Of a DNA stretch of 64,000 bases, positions 1 through 15,215 are shown one piece after another; position 1 is the stretch's first letter, and every line of letters starts with the position of its first letter. The notes under the pieces were generated by a model that saw nothing but the letters and a program-made list of their open reading frames with translations, did no database searches and had not been told where the DNA came from. The DNA is from Fistularia commersonii (lineage: Eukaryota > Chordata > Actinopteri > Syngnathiformes > Fistulariidae). The DNA lies in assembly GCA_037954325.1 (NCBI GenBank), contig JBBMNZ010000019.1, positions 10,176,001 to 10,240,000 on the forward strand. The letters are read 5' to 3'. A program made the translations under genes and the position numbers.

Positions 1-1165
1 GTTCACACCAAACTTACAGGACATTTCGTTGTTTGTTTGTTTATTTTTAAATCCAAAATGATGTTGAAAAATAAGTTCCCATCTCAAGCTTTAATTCACC
101 TCTGTCTAACATTCAACTCATCTGGAAAACCTTCGTAGTTTTGCAATAAAAATGGGTACTCGCTCCACAGATCCACCAAAGGGTCCAGTTCTACTTTACA
201 AGATAAACTTGTACTGTTTTACAGCAGAGGAGGAAGAATTGGAAAGATATTTGGTGAAGCAGAGGTAACTCAATATCCCTCCGAAGCATGAAACCATCTG
301 TGTCACCTCGTAATATTCTCCCCTGTGTAAATCAGTAGGGTCTTTTCCCCCCCTTTGTCCTCTTTATTGCTCCATCACCAAACTCCTCCTTTGTCCTTCC
401 CACTCAATCTTTCTGATTTTATTTCTGTGGTCTGGAGAGCGTAAACTGCATTTTTCCACTTAGCCTGTACCCTAATGCTAAGTGCTTCATAATCAGTGAA
501 ATATTAGAATCCAGTGAGATGAGGATAGGGCACTAAAAACACAGGGAATTAAAGATAGAGATTGTGAGGAGTAAAACGTGAGAGTGCAGTAAGTAGGACA
601 AATTGCACATTAAGAAACTGGAGGCACGTAAAAAATGACCTCATAGAAATAAGAAGTTAAAAACAAATGTTTCAGATCGTATATAAATAGACTATAAAAC
701 AGAAACATACACACACACAAGTGATAGTTGCAGCATTCTTTACTCTACAAAAAACAAACATGTATTGGGGATGAAGAATCCAAACAAAACTGCATTTGTG
801 CAGCAGCCTGAAGACACACATGCAGGCACCCACACACAGACACACACATCGAAAGATAAAAGGTTATATGTAAACAGAGAGTGCAGTGTGGCGGCTGACC
901 TGTAATTTATTGTAGCTAAATGACTTCTTCAGGGGAGATTAAACAATGACCTCTCCTTGGGGTTTGGTTTTAAATTTGTTTACTTTTGATGGATTTTTAG
1001 GTCGGAGGGTCATGAACTTTTTGAGTCATGAGCCCATGTATCATCCCAATGTCCCTGGGATCTGAAGAATACAAACAAATACGCCTATACACATTGAGTC
1101 TTATCTGACATTTACTTAGACATGTCTAAAAAATGTCATGTCACAATAGTCATTTTTTTAAATTG

Positions 1166-1304
<139 letters not shown>

Positions 1305-1957
1305 CACATTTTCACATATTTTCTTGCTTATTTTGGGTTAAGTTCTCGATCACTTTAATTCATTGCTATTTAAGATGTAATTATGAAGTGACTGTTTTGG
1401 TATAAATACAGATTTAGTAGGACAACCTTTATAAGAAAAGGGTGCAGTGTTAAATTATTTTAGTTATGATAAAACTGTCTAATAATCTCTGAGATCTGAA
1501 GAGGCAGCAATGTCGTTGGACAGTCCAACTGGTGAAGAAATATGAGATGGCACAAACAGCCCAGCCGGAACATCCAAACCACTTTATTTAGGGGAAATGA
1601 TTCAAGGATTCTTTATGGTCACAAACAGAAAGCAATCCCCCCTAAAATGCCAATTTTCCTTTTTAGGCAAGAAAAACTGTCGCTGCTGGTCAAACCTGAA
1701 TCTGTTGACAGTGACGGATGCTTTCAACTGACACTTTGCAGTTGGTGTTTTCAATTCCTGCTGTTACTGTAAGAGGTTGAAAAAAGGGGAAAAAAAAAAT
1801 CTACAAGCAAAACAAGGGATGCAATAACTGATTAAGTGCTTCCCTGAAAGCCTGAATCAGCCTTTAAAGGTGCCAGGGTTTTCATGCCTGCAGCAGAAAT
1901 GCACAAAGGATGGTTTCATTTTCAGAGTAGAGGGAACTGAGTACTGTGTCGTGTATG

Positions 1958-2072
1958 TACACATTCACACGCATGCAGGCGTGCACACGAACACGCACAC
2001 ACGCGCGCACACGCGCACACGCACACACGCACACACACACACACGCACACACGCACACACGCACACACGCAC

Positions 2073-2114
<42 letters not shown>

Positions 2115-2121
2115 ACACACA
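1958..2121. repeat. compound (CA)n/(CG) microsatellite
   Basis: Alternating purine-pyrimidine DNA with many CG interruptions in the first half and purer (CA)n in the second half. CG/CA alternation of this kind favours Z-DNA. Confidence 0.95.
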
Positions 2122-2690
2122 TTTTGGAGGAAGCATCTGCTCAGACAATGCTGAGCAACATGTCACTTCAAGTTCTGTTCTTATAAATTGTGGTACAAAA
2201 TGGAATCTATGCCGAGCGCATCAGCTCATGTGTGTGTGAGTGTGTATAGACAGCTCTGCCATGTGCGTTAACAGATAATGTCAACAGAAAGAACACATGT
2301 GACCAACTGACACCAAAATAGAGGGGAAAGTGGGAGGAAGCTGTCACATTATCGACCGACATACTCAACTTCCCTCTGCAAACCACTCTGTGGGTGTGTA
2401 TGTGTCCAAAAGTGACCCCTGCTTGAAGTGTGTGTGTTTGTGTGTGAGTGAATGAGAGAAAGTTATGTAAACCCCTTGGTGAGAGTGACATCTTTGACGA
2501 GACACAATCTATATTAAATTTCTACTTATACCTTCCAAAAAGTATGCCACTAGCATTTCAACCGCCTTGTTTCAAAACAAAACACGCCATCAATACATAC
2601 ACAGACACACACAACTGTTTCAAGCTGCTGCTTCTACATTTTAAAGACTCATTTAAGTTAATGAGAGAGGGCGCCTGCTTGCATGTGTGT

Positions 2691-2826
<136 letters not shown>

Positions 2827-3481
2827 AGCATTACCAGTTCAGATGGGTTCAGCTGTAAACTGAGGGCGGTTGATGATCAAAACAAACCGGTTAAACCATC
2901 ACTTACTTTTCAAAGACAAATCAAATCAAATTCTTGCTCAGTCATTTGGTTTAAAGGTGAGTCTTTGCTGATTTCTGCATTCAACAAAAAAATTATACAG
3001 GTATTTTTGCACTCGTTACACAAAAACAATAAGATGCGGCAGTCAACAGACATTAAGAAAGCCTCCTCTCGGAAAATGTCTTTGTTTTTTTTTCCACTTC
3101 GATGTTGGCAGATTTGCAAGTTGATTGCTCCAAATCTGTATGCTGTCAAAGCCTGGAGGGTCTCCGCTTAGCTAAGTATCAACAACTGGAACCATTTCTT
3201 GGCTGGCAACTATGGCAGCCTGACAAAAAACACTCACATTACTTCTCCTAAAACAACAGGTGGCCATTCTGCCTTGAGCTTTCAGTTTTTTGTTGCTACT
3301 TCATTTAGGCGATTAATGTCTGATTCTAAACTAATTTCTGTATGATTTAAAGACCAAGACTTGACAAGTTGACAAATAAATTTTAACAAACTTTCTTATT
3401 TATACTTATTAAGTTAGAAAACAACATGTCTGTAGATGTTCATTCATGTCATTTCCAATTCCTATCAAAATCTTCGTATCA

Positions 3482-3570
3482 TCGCAACTGGACTTAATTT
3501 TCTTACCTTGGAGACATTTCACCTCTCCAATTAGAGGTGAAACATCTTCAATGGAAGAATATCACTTTTT
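3482..3570. repeat. repeat-like segment with a 10 bp-arm hairpin
   Basis: TTTCACCTCT (3517..3526) and AGAGGTGAAA (3533..3542) are perfect inverted arms around a 6 nt loop. The surrounding words GCAACTGGACTT and AGGTGAAACATCTTCA resemble a degenerate copy of a dispersed fish repeat, which would explain the hairpin. Confidence 0.4.
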
Positions 3571-3837
3571 GACAAGAATTTTGACAAGAAAACAAACAAT
3601 ATCACAAATACTATAAAGATCTTTCCTGCTCTAGTAAAAGTATTGCCTTTTTTAAGTAATCAAAAAAGACATTAATTATTAAAAAGGGAACTATTCAAAG
3701 AGCCCGAATCTACCTGCACCGAGGTTGGTCAAGGTGACACCAAGTGAAACCCAAAATGACAATTACCCTGTGTGGTTGCTAAAAATCCCACTGGAGGTGA
3801 CAAAAGCACAAAACCAAAGTGTTTGTTTAGGATTTGT

Positions 3838-3839
<2 letters not shown>

Positions 3840-3907
<68 letters not shown>
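3840..3907. repeat. (GT)34 microsatellite
   Basis: A pure (GT)n run. It is the inverse orientation of the long (CA)n tract at 2694, about 1 kb away, so the two could pair in single-stranded nucleic acid. Confidence 0.97.
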
Positions 3908-3908
<1 letters not shown>

Positions 3909-6900
3909 TCCCTCCTCTATCATGCGAAAATACATGTAATCAATTACCCCCAGTTCAAGCCTAATTACTGTTGTTTTGTGACCCAACAACGGCCCCAGGG
4001 CAAATATCTACAAGCTCAGGTGCTACTGACATGACCTTACTATGTGCTAGTGTTAGGGTGTGGACAGTAATAGAGAAGGAAGAATCTGGAGAAAAGTGGA
4101 AATGTGGGGGTGGATGTGCAGAAGGAGGGGGTTGGGCAACAAAACCCCCATCTCCCCTGTCTGAACAACTTCCTGCCCATTTTCCCACGCCGAGAAAGAA
4201 ATGAGTGAGATTAGATGTGTTATTGCAAGAAATTGAGGAGGGACAACGGAACAAAGATGGGGAGAAAGCTGTGAGAATGTGCATCGATGAGATAGGGGAA
4301 GATGGAGAGCACCGGGAGGAAGGAAGGAAAAAGAAGGAAACTAAGCTGGCGTTGTGGACGATAAAGAAAGGAGACAGAGAGCAGAGAGGGAGGAAGTATC
4401 ATCCCTTAGTTTATACTGAGCGGAACAACTTTTGCAGCATGAGTCTGACAGCGAACAGCTGTCCTGGCCTGCAGAGAGGTGAGGTGGGCAGAGTGAAGGT
4501 GGATTAAGAGTGAGTAAGAGCATAAGTCCAAGGAGGTGACACAGAAGGTAAAACAAAGCAGAAGGGGAGATCATCTGAAGCGCCGGGTGGGTTTCAACTC
4601 ATCCTGCTGTTGCAGGTGAGGCTGCAGCCTGACAGCTTGTCAGACACAGTTCAGCACGACAAATCCATCGGCTGGGATCATTTTATTCCATTAATTTGTC
4701 ATCCATCGTTGAGATTCTCACCTCTGATTGGCCTTATTGTTATAACAACGGCTGTCCCCTTTCAAGAAAATGATGCAGTGAGTCACCACCGGGGGATAAA
4801 AAAAAACAAAAAAAACCCGGAACCCTTCATTCCTTTCTTTTTAAAATCTCCCAGAGCTTTTTCTGCTTAAGCTCTGCTTAAGTGCTCTTACAACACTAAC
4901 ACAAATGCACATTCAAGACAGGCGTCTTTCGGGTCGCCCCTCACAAAGTTGACAGTTGTGATGCCCAGGATATCAGTGTCTCCTGCAGCACCACCACAGC
5001 TGAGCACATTTACAGCAATCTATGTGGCTAATACACACCCACTAACCAGCCTAGGGGGCAGAAAGAAGGGATGAATGCATCCATGCCGGACGGGGGAAAA
5101 AAAAGCATGCGCTATTGCTTCACACACATGAGAAAAACATCACGTATCCCAAATGCATGGACCTCTGGGGTGCCCCCACCCCCACTGACTATCAGTAGGT
5201 GTTTACAAGTTTTCACACAGTGCTGACGCCAAGAGATGATGGTTGAATTTCACCAAACCACAATAAAAACCCCATCTGATATGAATATACTCAATGTGCT
5301 GTGTTTACAGAGCAGATGACTTTGCCAATGGCTAGAATGAGCTGAACATCTTTGATTTATTTGAATTGGATATTACAATGATACTAAATAATCAAATGAA
5401 ATATGTTGTTTACATGACAAGTAGAGAGATACAAGATTTGGAATGATGTTCATTGTCATATTCAAACAAAACTTGATATCCGAGGTGCTCACTTGGTCAC
5501 ACACACACGCACACGCACGCAAGCACACACACAAATGGCACAGCGGGTCTGGGGTCAACAACACTTCAGTGGTGTCAGCCAGAGCTTGAATACGACTGTA
5601 AGTGTTCATTTGACTTCAGTCTGTTCTGTATTTTCCTATCATCATTATCTGAAAATTAGCTAATGACTAGGAACCATCTAAGCAAGGCGAGAAATAATCT
5701 AACCTCATCCCCTTTGCTTCATACCTCTAACTTTTCATTTTGAATGCAAATGAAAAGAGGACAAAGCACAACTGGGACACAAAAAGACACACACACTCAC
5801 AGACACAGGATTATCAGGAGAATGCAAACACATGTTGTAACAGATGTGCGGTTTTGTCAAGCTCTTGTGTAACCATCAAGCGCTGGCATCCACAGCTTGT
5901 TTGACCTCAGGAGGATGAGACCAAACAGTCTGCACTAGTGCAATGAGATGCGTAATTGATCACCAAATAGCACCTTTCAGTGGAGAGCGAAAGAAAGATT
6001 TACTTTGTTAGCTCAATGTTAAAGTTCAGGATCCAATGAAATGTGAGTTATTTGATTAAACCGCCTGGAAAAAAACTCAGTCTTAAGACAGCTAAAATAA
6101 TATAGGACTGTGCAAAGGTTTCTATATGAAATACCATATATTAGCACTCAGCCCGGCCTGTGTCTTATGCCACCCAGTCACACTAGTAATGCTATCAAGA
6201 ATTTTCTTTACAAAATCACTACCTCCTGCATATCTAGAGAGAATAATGGACAAGAGCAAACCATTCTGACATTTGGTTAGTCTCAAGTGAATTGCAATTT
6301 GACTTAGAAAGCAACGGCAAGGTGGAGCCCGACCCACCAACCAGCATCTAGAAGTTAATGTACACACATTAACCCATAATGTAAAAAAAAAATATATATA
6401 TGTGAATAATGAGAAGTGATTGCAATTACAGATACAAATGATGAGACTTTAAAAGCATTATAGTGTTTTCCAATATGATTCCTGGTATCAAAAAACAACT
6501 TTCAGACTCATTCAGATTATAAAAACAAAACAGAATGATTTGCATTTTCTGGTTAATGACAGTTGGACATTATTGCCAAAGATGGTGACAAGGAAATAAC
6601 TGAGAGGAAAAAAGTAGAAAACAATTGGGCATAAGAGAAGAAGGAGTGACTTTCATACCAATAAGAGACTGCAGTTATCTTGGAGGAGTCAAGAGAAGGA
6701 AATAAATACCAGCTGACTGATGCTCCAAACAGGCATGAAGAAAAAATGTCCAGCATAGGCATTTAACAGACAAGAGAGAAAGTGACAGGAAACAGAGGGA
6801 GCTAAATTGAAGGAAAATGGACTGACCATTGAATAAGCAAAAGAGAAATGGTGGAAGAAGGTGGCGGGACAGGTATTCAGATGGATATACAAAAGAATGG

Positions 6901-9900
6901 AGGAAGGAAATTAAATAAACCAGATTCCAGAGTGGACAGACGGAAGAAGGGGAAAGGCTGATTTGTGACTGTGTATTTAAATGTGTTTTCTCCATGCCCC
7001 GAAAATCCTTTCCGAGACACAGATGTCCCCAAATCTCGAATTGGTTTGGTTTTATCAGCTTTGCATACTTCTGAGTTGTAGAACATGTCATTGCACAAAT
7101 ACAGAAAACTGACGTAATTGAGTGTGGATGTACAGGACTGGATACTTGTACATCAAGTACCCCCAAGTGTCAAGTGTCATTTGATGTCTGGTAAAGAAAA
7201 AAAAAAGGAAAAAAAGCAAAGCAGTTCAGTGACAATGAAGCCTCCACTGGAGAAATATTTTAGGTCCCGCTATTCAGAGAAATGGGTTCCATCAAGAATA
7301 CCCTTCTCATCAGTGTAAAGCTGCTCTTGTTAATAATAATAGCTAAAGATCTGTGTTGCCATGTCCTCTTTCTTTCCAGCTCAGGTTGGAAATCTCCCAG
7401 GGAGCTGCAAAGCCAAACTAAAGCCGTGGGACTGAACTTAGACGCATTGAAATGAGATATATTGATACATTTAGGGGGCTTCTTCTCCTCACAGATATTG
7501 CACGGCTCTGCAGGAAGGTTGATGCGGTTTTACCAGCCAAATCTCAACCCGCGTCACTGCAGGAACCTGATACACCAAAAAGCTGAAGAAATGGACGTCA
7601 CCGCTGACACACTCATTACAACTGGCCTTCTGCTGGTGGTCTGGGTGTTTTGAAGCTTCATTTTTTTTTCTTGCGGTTGTGGCTAACACAGAGCAACATT
7701 CCGGCTACTGAATTAAGAACAATGGCCGAACTCCAAGCCGGTCGAGCCAGAAGGAAGAAAAAGAGAAAGGGAGAGAAAGAGATATAGAACAAATCCTGTG
7801 GCATGAAACCCAAATGAGAAGACATCAGCATAATTTCTAAAGTTGTCTTATGGAACTGCATTTTCAAGATAAAGCCAGGGGATATAAGAAAATGACTCAT
7901 TTGCTGGTCAACATTCCTTAAAGCAAACATAATGCACTCGGTTACATAGATATCTGTTGACACCCTTGAATGGGGTTCATAAAAGCTGGATGCGTCAATG
8001 TCGGGCTTTTCTCTTAATCTTTTTAAGTTTCTAAGGGCTCATTCATACTAAATGCTCAATTTGCGTACGGAAGGAGCCTTCTCTCTATTCCCTGCATTTA
8101 TTTCTTGTATGATTCTGTCCTTTTTTGGAGAGTTCACAGATGCGTAGCCAAACGCAACAGACACAGCAGTACCACAGGAAGTCTCTGGGAGCAGTGTTGT
8201 GTAGAATGCTCAAGTGCAACCACTGAAAGCAACAGAGAACAAGACAGCACGTCATCCATATAACCAAGTTTCGCCATGTATTTAATAGCCACGCCGACCG
8301 CCGCCGTCTATTGCCCTGCCTCTCTTCGTGTCTTTTTGTCGTCTCAAATGGAACTCTTGAATGAGAACCTGGAAGTGAACTCTGCACTGCCCTCTAGCGA
8401 ATGTATTGCTTCACAACCATGGCAATGTAAAGCACGCATGGGAAAAATGTAGGTGGTGACATTTGGCACGGGCGTACCTATTTATGCACTCAATGTGAGC
8501 ATAAATGAGTCTTAAGCAAATCTGGGTGTCAGTGACATAAGAAATGAAGAACATCAGTGTGACATTCTGTGAATGTCAAGCAAGGGTGCATTAGAAAGAA
8601 AAACAATGCAACTCGAGGAAAAAGAACAACGATACTATACAAAACAATATAGATTAAGGCCCACATGAGGACTTTTCCTGGGGCTAAATTAAAATGGAGA
8701 TAAATCTGAGAATGATTTGAAAGAAAAAAACACAGCATATTAATTGTTTATGGGCGTGTGTGTATGTGTGTGTGTGTGTGTGTTTTTGCAAAAGCGAGAA
8801 TGTGATTTAGCTTCACACTCAAACCATTTAACGGACTGTCATTGCTAAATAGTGTCACAGTTGCACCTCAGGCGACAAATGGCCTATTATCTGAATACCT
8901 CACACACACATAGAGGGATAAATTGAGTATTTAAAGCCTCGTCCTGTTATGAGACCGCACGAACACGTGTGATGACAGAGAAGAATATGTGCCGTGGCCC
9001 CGACTTGCAGCTGCTCAGCCACGCGAACAAAACGCAGCGATAGTACTGGCTATCAACAGGTCATTCCTTACATGCCTTTCGGACACATAGGCAGCCAGAA
9101 ATAAAAAGAGATGTGGGGGATGTGGAGGGGAAAGCAAAGGAAAAAGAGACAAAGAGCGAGTACGAGCTGTGCGTATGGGGCTGGGGAAGGGGGGTTCATT
9201 GAACTGGCCTGATATATCATTTGATCTGAGATGCCTGGAAAATTGGCCGGGGCCACCTTTGTGCCAGTGAGAGTTACGCAAATGGACCGGCATACTGGAG
9301 GATGATATAAAGGCATAAGCAGAGAGAGCCATGAGATACCTGACTCAAAAATATGCTCCCACTGACTATCTTCTATTTTCATGTAGAAGATTTGTGCTGC
9401 TCAGCGCAAATGCTTTCAAATCAGTCACTGAGTCCCACCTCTGGCTGACTCATTTGGTCCGGGACAATTACATCTGTTAAGTGCCCAGAATGTTAAATCT
9501 AATATTTCTGGGCCTAACGGCAGAAGTATTGGATTTGCATAGCAACCAAAATTATGGAGAATAATTCAATTGTTGGGAAGTGCAGATGGGCAAATGAGAA
9601 GGGATTGAGATGATGGACTAAAAGGATGGAGACCACAGACACTTCGGGAAGGGATGAGGGCAGTGAAATAAGACAGGGGAAAAAAAAGTGATAAAAAAGC
9701 AATTTCGGTTGAAGTAATGGATGAGACATGACCACAATTAGAGTCTCTCCAGTGGAGACAAGTGAGCCAGAGACCGGGAAGAGTGTGTACTTACATGATA
9801 AAGTTCAGACTTACAAATAAGAGTGCTGGCACATTAAATCTACTGTGGTCTTGTGTGAGTGGCCCGTTTGTATTACTGTCTGAGTTTGTGACTCATTTCA

Positions 9901-9949
9901 GGGGAGTCCATTTGACCCACTTTGCAACTTGAGGTTTGAGTTTGAATAT

Positions 9950-9979
9950 GTGTCTGTGTGTGCGTGTGTGTGTGTGTGC
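9950..9979. repeat. (GT)n-rich tract just downstream of plcb3 exon 2
   Basis: Interrupted (GT)n on the plus strand, hence (CA)n on the plcb3 transcript, beginning about 45 nt after the exon 2 donor. CA repeats next to exons are known hnRNP L binding sites. Confidence 0.9.
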
Positions 9980-10024
9980 ATGCATATCAATGTCTTTGAG
10001 TGGATGCAAGTGTGTGTCTCTCAC

Positions 10025-10111
10025 CAGGTTGGACCCTCCTGTCCAGTAGAGGAAGAATCCATCTGGATCAACTTTCAGTGTGACCAGCGTGGGAGGGCCA
10101 CTGTTTGGCTC
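10025..10111 (-). CDS. plcb3: plcb3 coding exon 2 (PH-domain segment)
   Basis: The exon gives 29 codons in phase 0, continuing directly from exon 1. It contains LVTLKVDPDGFFLYWTG, which closely matches the PLCB3 PH-domain strand motif LVTLRVDPNGFFLYWTG; PLCB1 and PLCB4 differ clearly here. The acceptor is CATCCAG with a modest pyrimidine tract (CTATTTCTGTTGTCATCCAG). A good branch-point candidate CTAAC lies at 10136..10140, with the adenine 25 nt before the exon. The donor is CTG followed by GTGAGAG. The next exon expected for the family (beginning near EVDTLDISSIRD in human PLCB3) was not found to the left, so intron 2 probably runs off the window. On the transcript strand the exon lies between a (GT)n tract ending 67 nt upstream and a (CA)n-rich tract about 45 nt downstream. 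Confidence 0.92.
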
Positions 10112-10178
10112 CTGGATGACAACAGAAATAGAGCCGTTAGCACAATGGAAACACAAATGATACAGACTTCGCACTGAT

Positions 10179-10334
<156 letters not shown>

Positions 10335-11644
10335 AGATACATTAAAGTAAGCACCCGTTTTATGACCCTGAGCAACAGGAATGATTTAAGACATTTCATT
10401 TGGAGTGTATCAAAATACAGTATGTTAACTATTGGATCTATTTATGCAAAAAGCCAGCAGCCTGAACAGCTAATGGCTTAGATGGAACATGTACAAGTAA
10501 GCTTGAATTCATTACAAAAGATTGGTATTGATATGCTCTCCTTGTTTGAAAGAATAAAGTTAAACATTTTTTGAAAAACCTGTCACCTTCGCTATGATTG
10601 AGTGTATTGTGCAATCAGAAGTTTGTTAAGGTTATTTAAAGACACTGCAATCAGTGAGCTATTTTTGTGAGAACAATGTATTAATACATGTTGAAAACTT
10701 TCATGTTCGCATCAAACCCCAAAATGTATTTTATGGGTGGATCAAAGACCAAAGACTTAAGATTAGTCCAAAGATTTGATCTCAGTATGAGATTGCTGCA
10801 GACCTGAGGACAATTTGAGGACCTCAGGTGTCCAATTAAAGCGGTCAGATTTACATAAACTTGCAGTTCTTAACTGTGAAAAAAAAACAACCCTTTTTAA
10901 GATTTGTGTTTGTAAAAAATCATGTTTTGTGCTTAAATAGGATAAATTGAGATCTTGGTCCTGAAAGTGCTGTCTCTGGGTCTGCAGCAACTGACTGGAT
11001 TGGGCTTTGACATCAGACAAGTCCCTCTCTTGAGTCTCAAGTAAACACTGAGCACTAATTTTAATTTTGCTGGGGAAACTTTATATTCAAAATTTCAGCA
11101 ACTAAAAATCTTCTCATTTCTTTTCCAAGAACAAAAATAATCTGTGCATTTTAAAGCATGATTGTTGTTCCCTCATGCAAAAAATTGACATAATTGGAAC
11201 AACCCAAGCTTCACACAAACCAAAAACCAAACAAAGGTCTATGTGTTAAAAATCTGAAATGAGGGGATTTATTTTTGCAGGACAATGGAAGAAGATTTTC
11301 AAATCCAATACTATAAGTGTTACATTAGCCAGCCTGTCCTGCAGTTGGACAGCAAAAGCAGACGCCGGTTAGAAATACACATAAGGAGGCCCTGATGGCA
11401 AAACATGCGGCATTGCAGTGGGTGTACCTGACGTTTTGCGGTACCTCTACATTATGGGATTGTAGGGAGAACCACGAACACAAATGTTTTTTGGGTGTAC
11501 GTATCATGCAATTTTCATGCTCGAAACCACATGGCCTGGCCGGGTGAAAGATCCCATTGGTGTGCTGCAGGATGATGCTAAACAAGCCAGCGCCAACATG
11601 TCATTAGCATCACCATGATGGGTCATACACAAGATACCATTCAT

Positions 11645-11670
11645 GCACACACACACACACACACACACAC
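11645..11670. repeat. (CA)13 microsatellite
   Basis: A short pure (CA)n run in plcb3 intron 1. Confidence 0.95.
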
Positions 11671-11944
11671 CCTAGGTAATTACAGTGGTGGCCAGGGTCA
11701 CACAGACAAAGATGTTGTCCAGACATCCTGGGAAGCAGCCATGATGAGCCAAATTGTTTGTTATTACAATGATAGATGAGTCATGTAAGCAATTGCATAA
11801 CAAACATCAATATCAGCATAACTGTCAGAAGGCACAACAGAGAGATTTGCCCGGCGGCTACTGGAAACTTTCCCACCAATATACCATCAGAGGAAATACT
11901 TTCACTAAAGTGAAATAAACAAACAACGAATTGCTGATGGCAAA

Positions 11945-11975
11945 GTGTGTGTGTGTGTTGGGGGGGGGGGGGGGG
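11945..11975. repeat. (GT)n joined to G16
   Basis: A short (GT)n run passes directly into 16 consecutive G (11960..11975). The same architecture recurs at 52765..52801. Confidence 0.93.
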
Positions 11976-14900
11976 TAATGTGGGTAGAGAGTGAAAAAAC
12001 AAAGCAAAATGACCACAGCTGGTCAGAGTTGTATTTATCAAACAAGGTAATGTGCAAAGGGGAACTAACAATAGTTAGAATATGTAATTTTGCTGAAATT
12101 GGGTCGTGTCCAAGTGTGTGGGAGTGTGTTTGTGTGTGTGTGTTTCCTCATTCCTTCAAAAACATTTAATTTCATTCAAACTGTCATGTTTTCTGATGCA
12201 GAGCAGACTCACTACAGCTGTTATGAAATTATGGAGAATGCCAAATAAAGTTACGTCCACATTTAGCCAGATATATTTTTATTCCTTAAAAAAAAAAAAA
12301 GGATGAAGTCTTTCCGACATCTTTTATCCATTAAATTGAAATCTTTCTGTACAGACATGGAGCTCAGCTGGTTGTTACAGATATCCAACATGATCATGTG
12401 ATGGAAGGAGCCCGTATGACATGACATCATCTAAATCCAGCACAATGACCAGCTGAATTTCAACTGCCAAGATCCAAGTCGGTGCAAGAAAAACCCTTTA
12501 TCTGTCAGTAGCAACATTTAAAATATAATATTACAGACTTTAAGAACTTTATTTTTGAGTAATTCTATAAAACACAGAGTTACACAGTGTTAATACAAAT
12601 CACACATATCATAAGCAAATGATTTCTCTGGAATATACTGTTTTGTTATCAGAAATGTATAAATATTATCATGATTTAAGAGGCTGATAGGCGTTGTACT
12701 CTCACAGGCAAAAACAAAGATTAAACACCACAGAATTTTCTGTTATTAGACACATTTCACAAGAAAAATAGCATTAGTTGTTCTAAACTGAAAGAGGGAA
12801 CAGAAGGGACTGTAGTGAATATAACATGTTTTTGACAGCTACACACAACATGATTTGGGATGGAGGTCTGTGAATGAAGAACATTTTAACCAAAGGGCAA
12901 AAATAAGGCATCTTGGTTCAAATGCAACTATCAAGCAGCACTAATCTTGATGATTCATGGAAGCTCAGTAAGGCCTCACACAGCAGGCTGAGAGAATATA
13001 CACTTTGTTGTAGGCTGAATTTCTATGATTGATTTCTGATTAAAAATGAAAAATAACAAATATTTTTTAAAAAGTTCAATATTTACAGATATCTGTCATA
13101 TCGATTCCAAACCCCAACTGAATGGAGGGATGCAATACCAGCTGTCTGCACTGATATTATATTAAAACAGCTGAGGCCTTTTCATGTCGAAAACAGAACC
13201 TTCAAAAAGACAGATTAAAATGAAAGTGCCACCATCTAAGCAAGGACTGGATGCCGGACGACCGGAGAGGGGGCTCTGCGGCTCTGCGACGCATCACTTG
13301 GATAACACTGTTTGATGCTTCGAGTGCTGAAACTGAAAGTATGTGCTGCACTCCAGCCTAAAACTGCATCAAACAGAGTTTGAAAAACAAGGATTTGAGA
13401 ATGAGGAAGTCTTGAAATTAGTCTGAGAGTCAGTCATTTTCACTTCTTTCAGCAGAACACAGAAAGATGCGTTTTAAACTCTCAGGTTTGAAATATAAAT
13501 AGGCTTGTATGACCTTTGAAATGTGACAAGATCCTTGACTATGTCGCACTCTGGACATAAATCTGTCATGGTGAGATGATCGGCTGCTCTTTGGCAAGAA
13601 AAGGAAAACGATATTTGGCGATAACTGAGTATTAGCTTTTCTTAGTTCAGTCAACATTTTCCAGCAGAACCTACCTTGAGTTTAGGCTCCTGGGACGGCT
13701 GACAGAGAAACAGTTGGAAGAAGACAGACAGAGGGAGAGTAAGTTTGAGAGAGATGAGGCGGATAGTAATTAGAGGAAAATTTGAAAAGATAAAAAAGAC
13801 AAAGAAAGGAAAGGTTCAAGAAAGGGCAACAGGACATAATATCCTTTCATCAAACAGCTCTAAAATCTGAGGGAGTGACAGCAGATATTTAAAACTTGGT
13901 TAAAAATTCTATAGTCCAATTTATGCCACTTTGACACAGTGATTGGTCAACATGTTTTCTTATGTAAGGTTGTGAGTAAATGAATGGCAGCTCAACTATG
14001 CAAAAAAATCTGGGCTGAAAATGACTGAACTAGTGTCCTTGATTTACTCCATAGAGCCGCAGCAAAGCTGTGTCACTCCGTATTGGCATCAGAGGGGTTA
14101 CACATCAGAGCTCTGCCCCTGATAACAGGCGCCCATGTCTGCTGAAGATTTGATGTCACGAATGTTACTGCTAAACATTCTTCGCCTGCGGTGCCGCCAC
14201 CATGATGGATATCTGTTTCCCCTCCGTCTAGTAGCTTTCATTTTTCCAAAGTGACACAGCTCTGAAGCAGCAGCAAACAGAGTGGGCTTGGAAGTGGATT
14301 TCACTCCAGACAGCAACATAATAATTCTCAGAGGAAGTCCTAGAAACACAACAACTCCTGAATATCGTATGAAAATAAGACAGCTTGGGTGATTAATGCT
14401 TAGCTTACGAAAAACAAACGCGTATACATGGCACTCACATGTACTAGCTGTTTACCAAATACGCACATATACACCCTTCGATAAGTTTTGCTTTGAATAT
14501 TACACGACACGGCATTTTCAAACTGGCCGACAGAGGCGCGACCAAGGACACTAAGACATGAAAATATCCCTTCCCCGCATAAATATTTTCAAGCCATATC
14601 GACTGACAGTGAAAGGGGCCCCGCTTTAGTTTGAGGGTGTTCTGCTATCAATGTTTCCTCTGCAGAGGTGCAGAAGCCTTTCCTGAACGTGACGTCTCCA
14701 AGTGTCTGACTATTTTAAGACACAGGGATACACAGTAGGAGGCGGCACCTCAACAGCATTATGGTTGCTGATGGGAGATGATGGGGCAGTTGGAATAGAC
14801 TGTAAAGCACATGGACATCCAGATGCAGGTGTATTTAAATAATAGGGTGTTATTATATGTTATTTTGGGTTGCATGCAGATAGAATAAAAAAAGATGTGC

Positions 14901-15119
14901 AAAGAAGTGATTTCTTAAGAAGATCATTAAAATGGCTAAACTGTACTGAGCTGCCGGTAGAATGGATGTAGGATTGCAGCATGGGGAAAAAAAACATGCA
15001 TTTTACAAATCTGCTGAACATGTGTGGTGTGAGGTAATACTAGTAGCCTCATCCAAATAAACAATACAGCAAATATACTGCCAACTAAATAATCCTTTAT
15101 TTGCATATTCTATTGTTAC

Positions 15120-15215
15120 TATTTGTATAGTTTTCTACCCTGGAATTCTGCTATAACAATTGAATTTCCCTGTTGCAGGATCAATAAAGTCTATCTTATC
15201 TTGTCTTATTAATAA
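15120..15215 (+). mobile_element. LINE-like 3' tail
   Basis: The segment TGAATTTCCCTGTTGCAGG followed by ATCAATAAAGTCTATCTTAT and a short TCTTA-type tail resembles the 3' end of fish L2/Rex-type LINEs, whose terminal short repeats seed microsatellites. Only about 100 bp are recognisable. Confidence 0.5.

Noticed and set aside
6675..7166. 163-codon open frame on the minus strand
   Set aside because: Composition is Phe/Ser/Leu-rich and low in complexity, with no family resemblance and no splice context. It is a chance frame in purine-rich intronic DNA.
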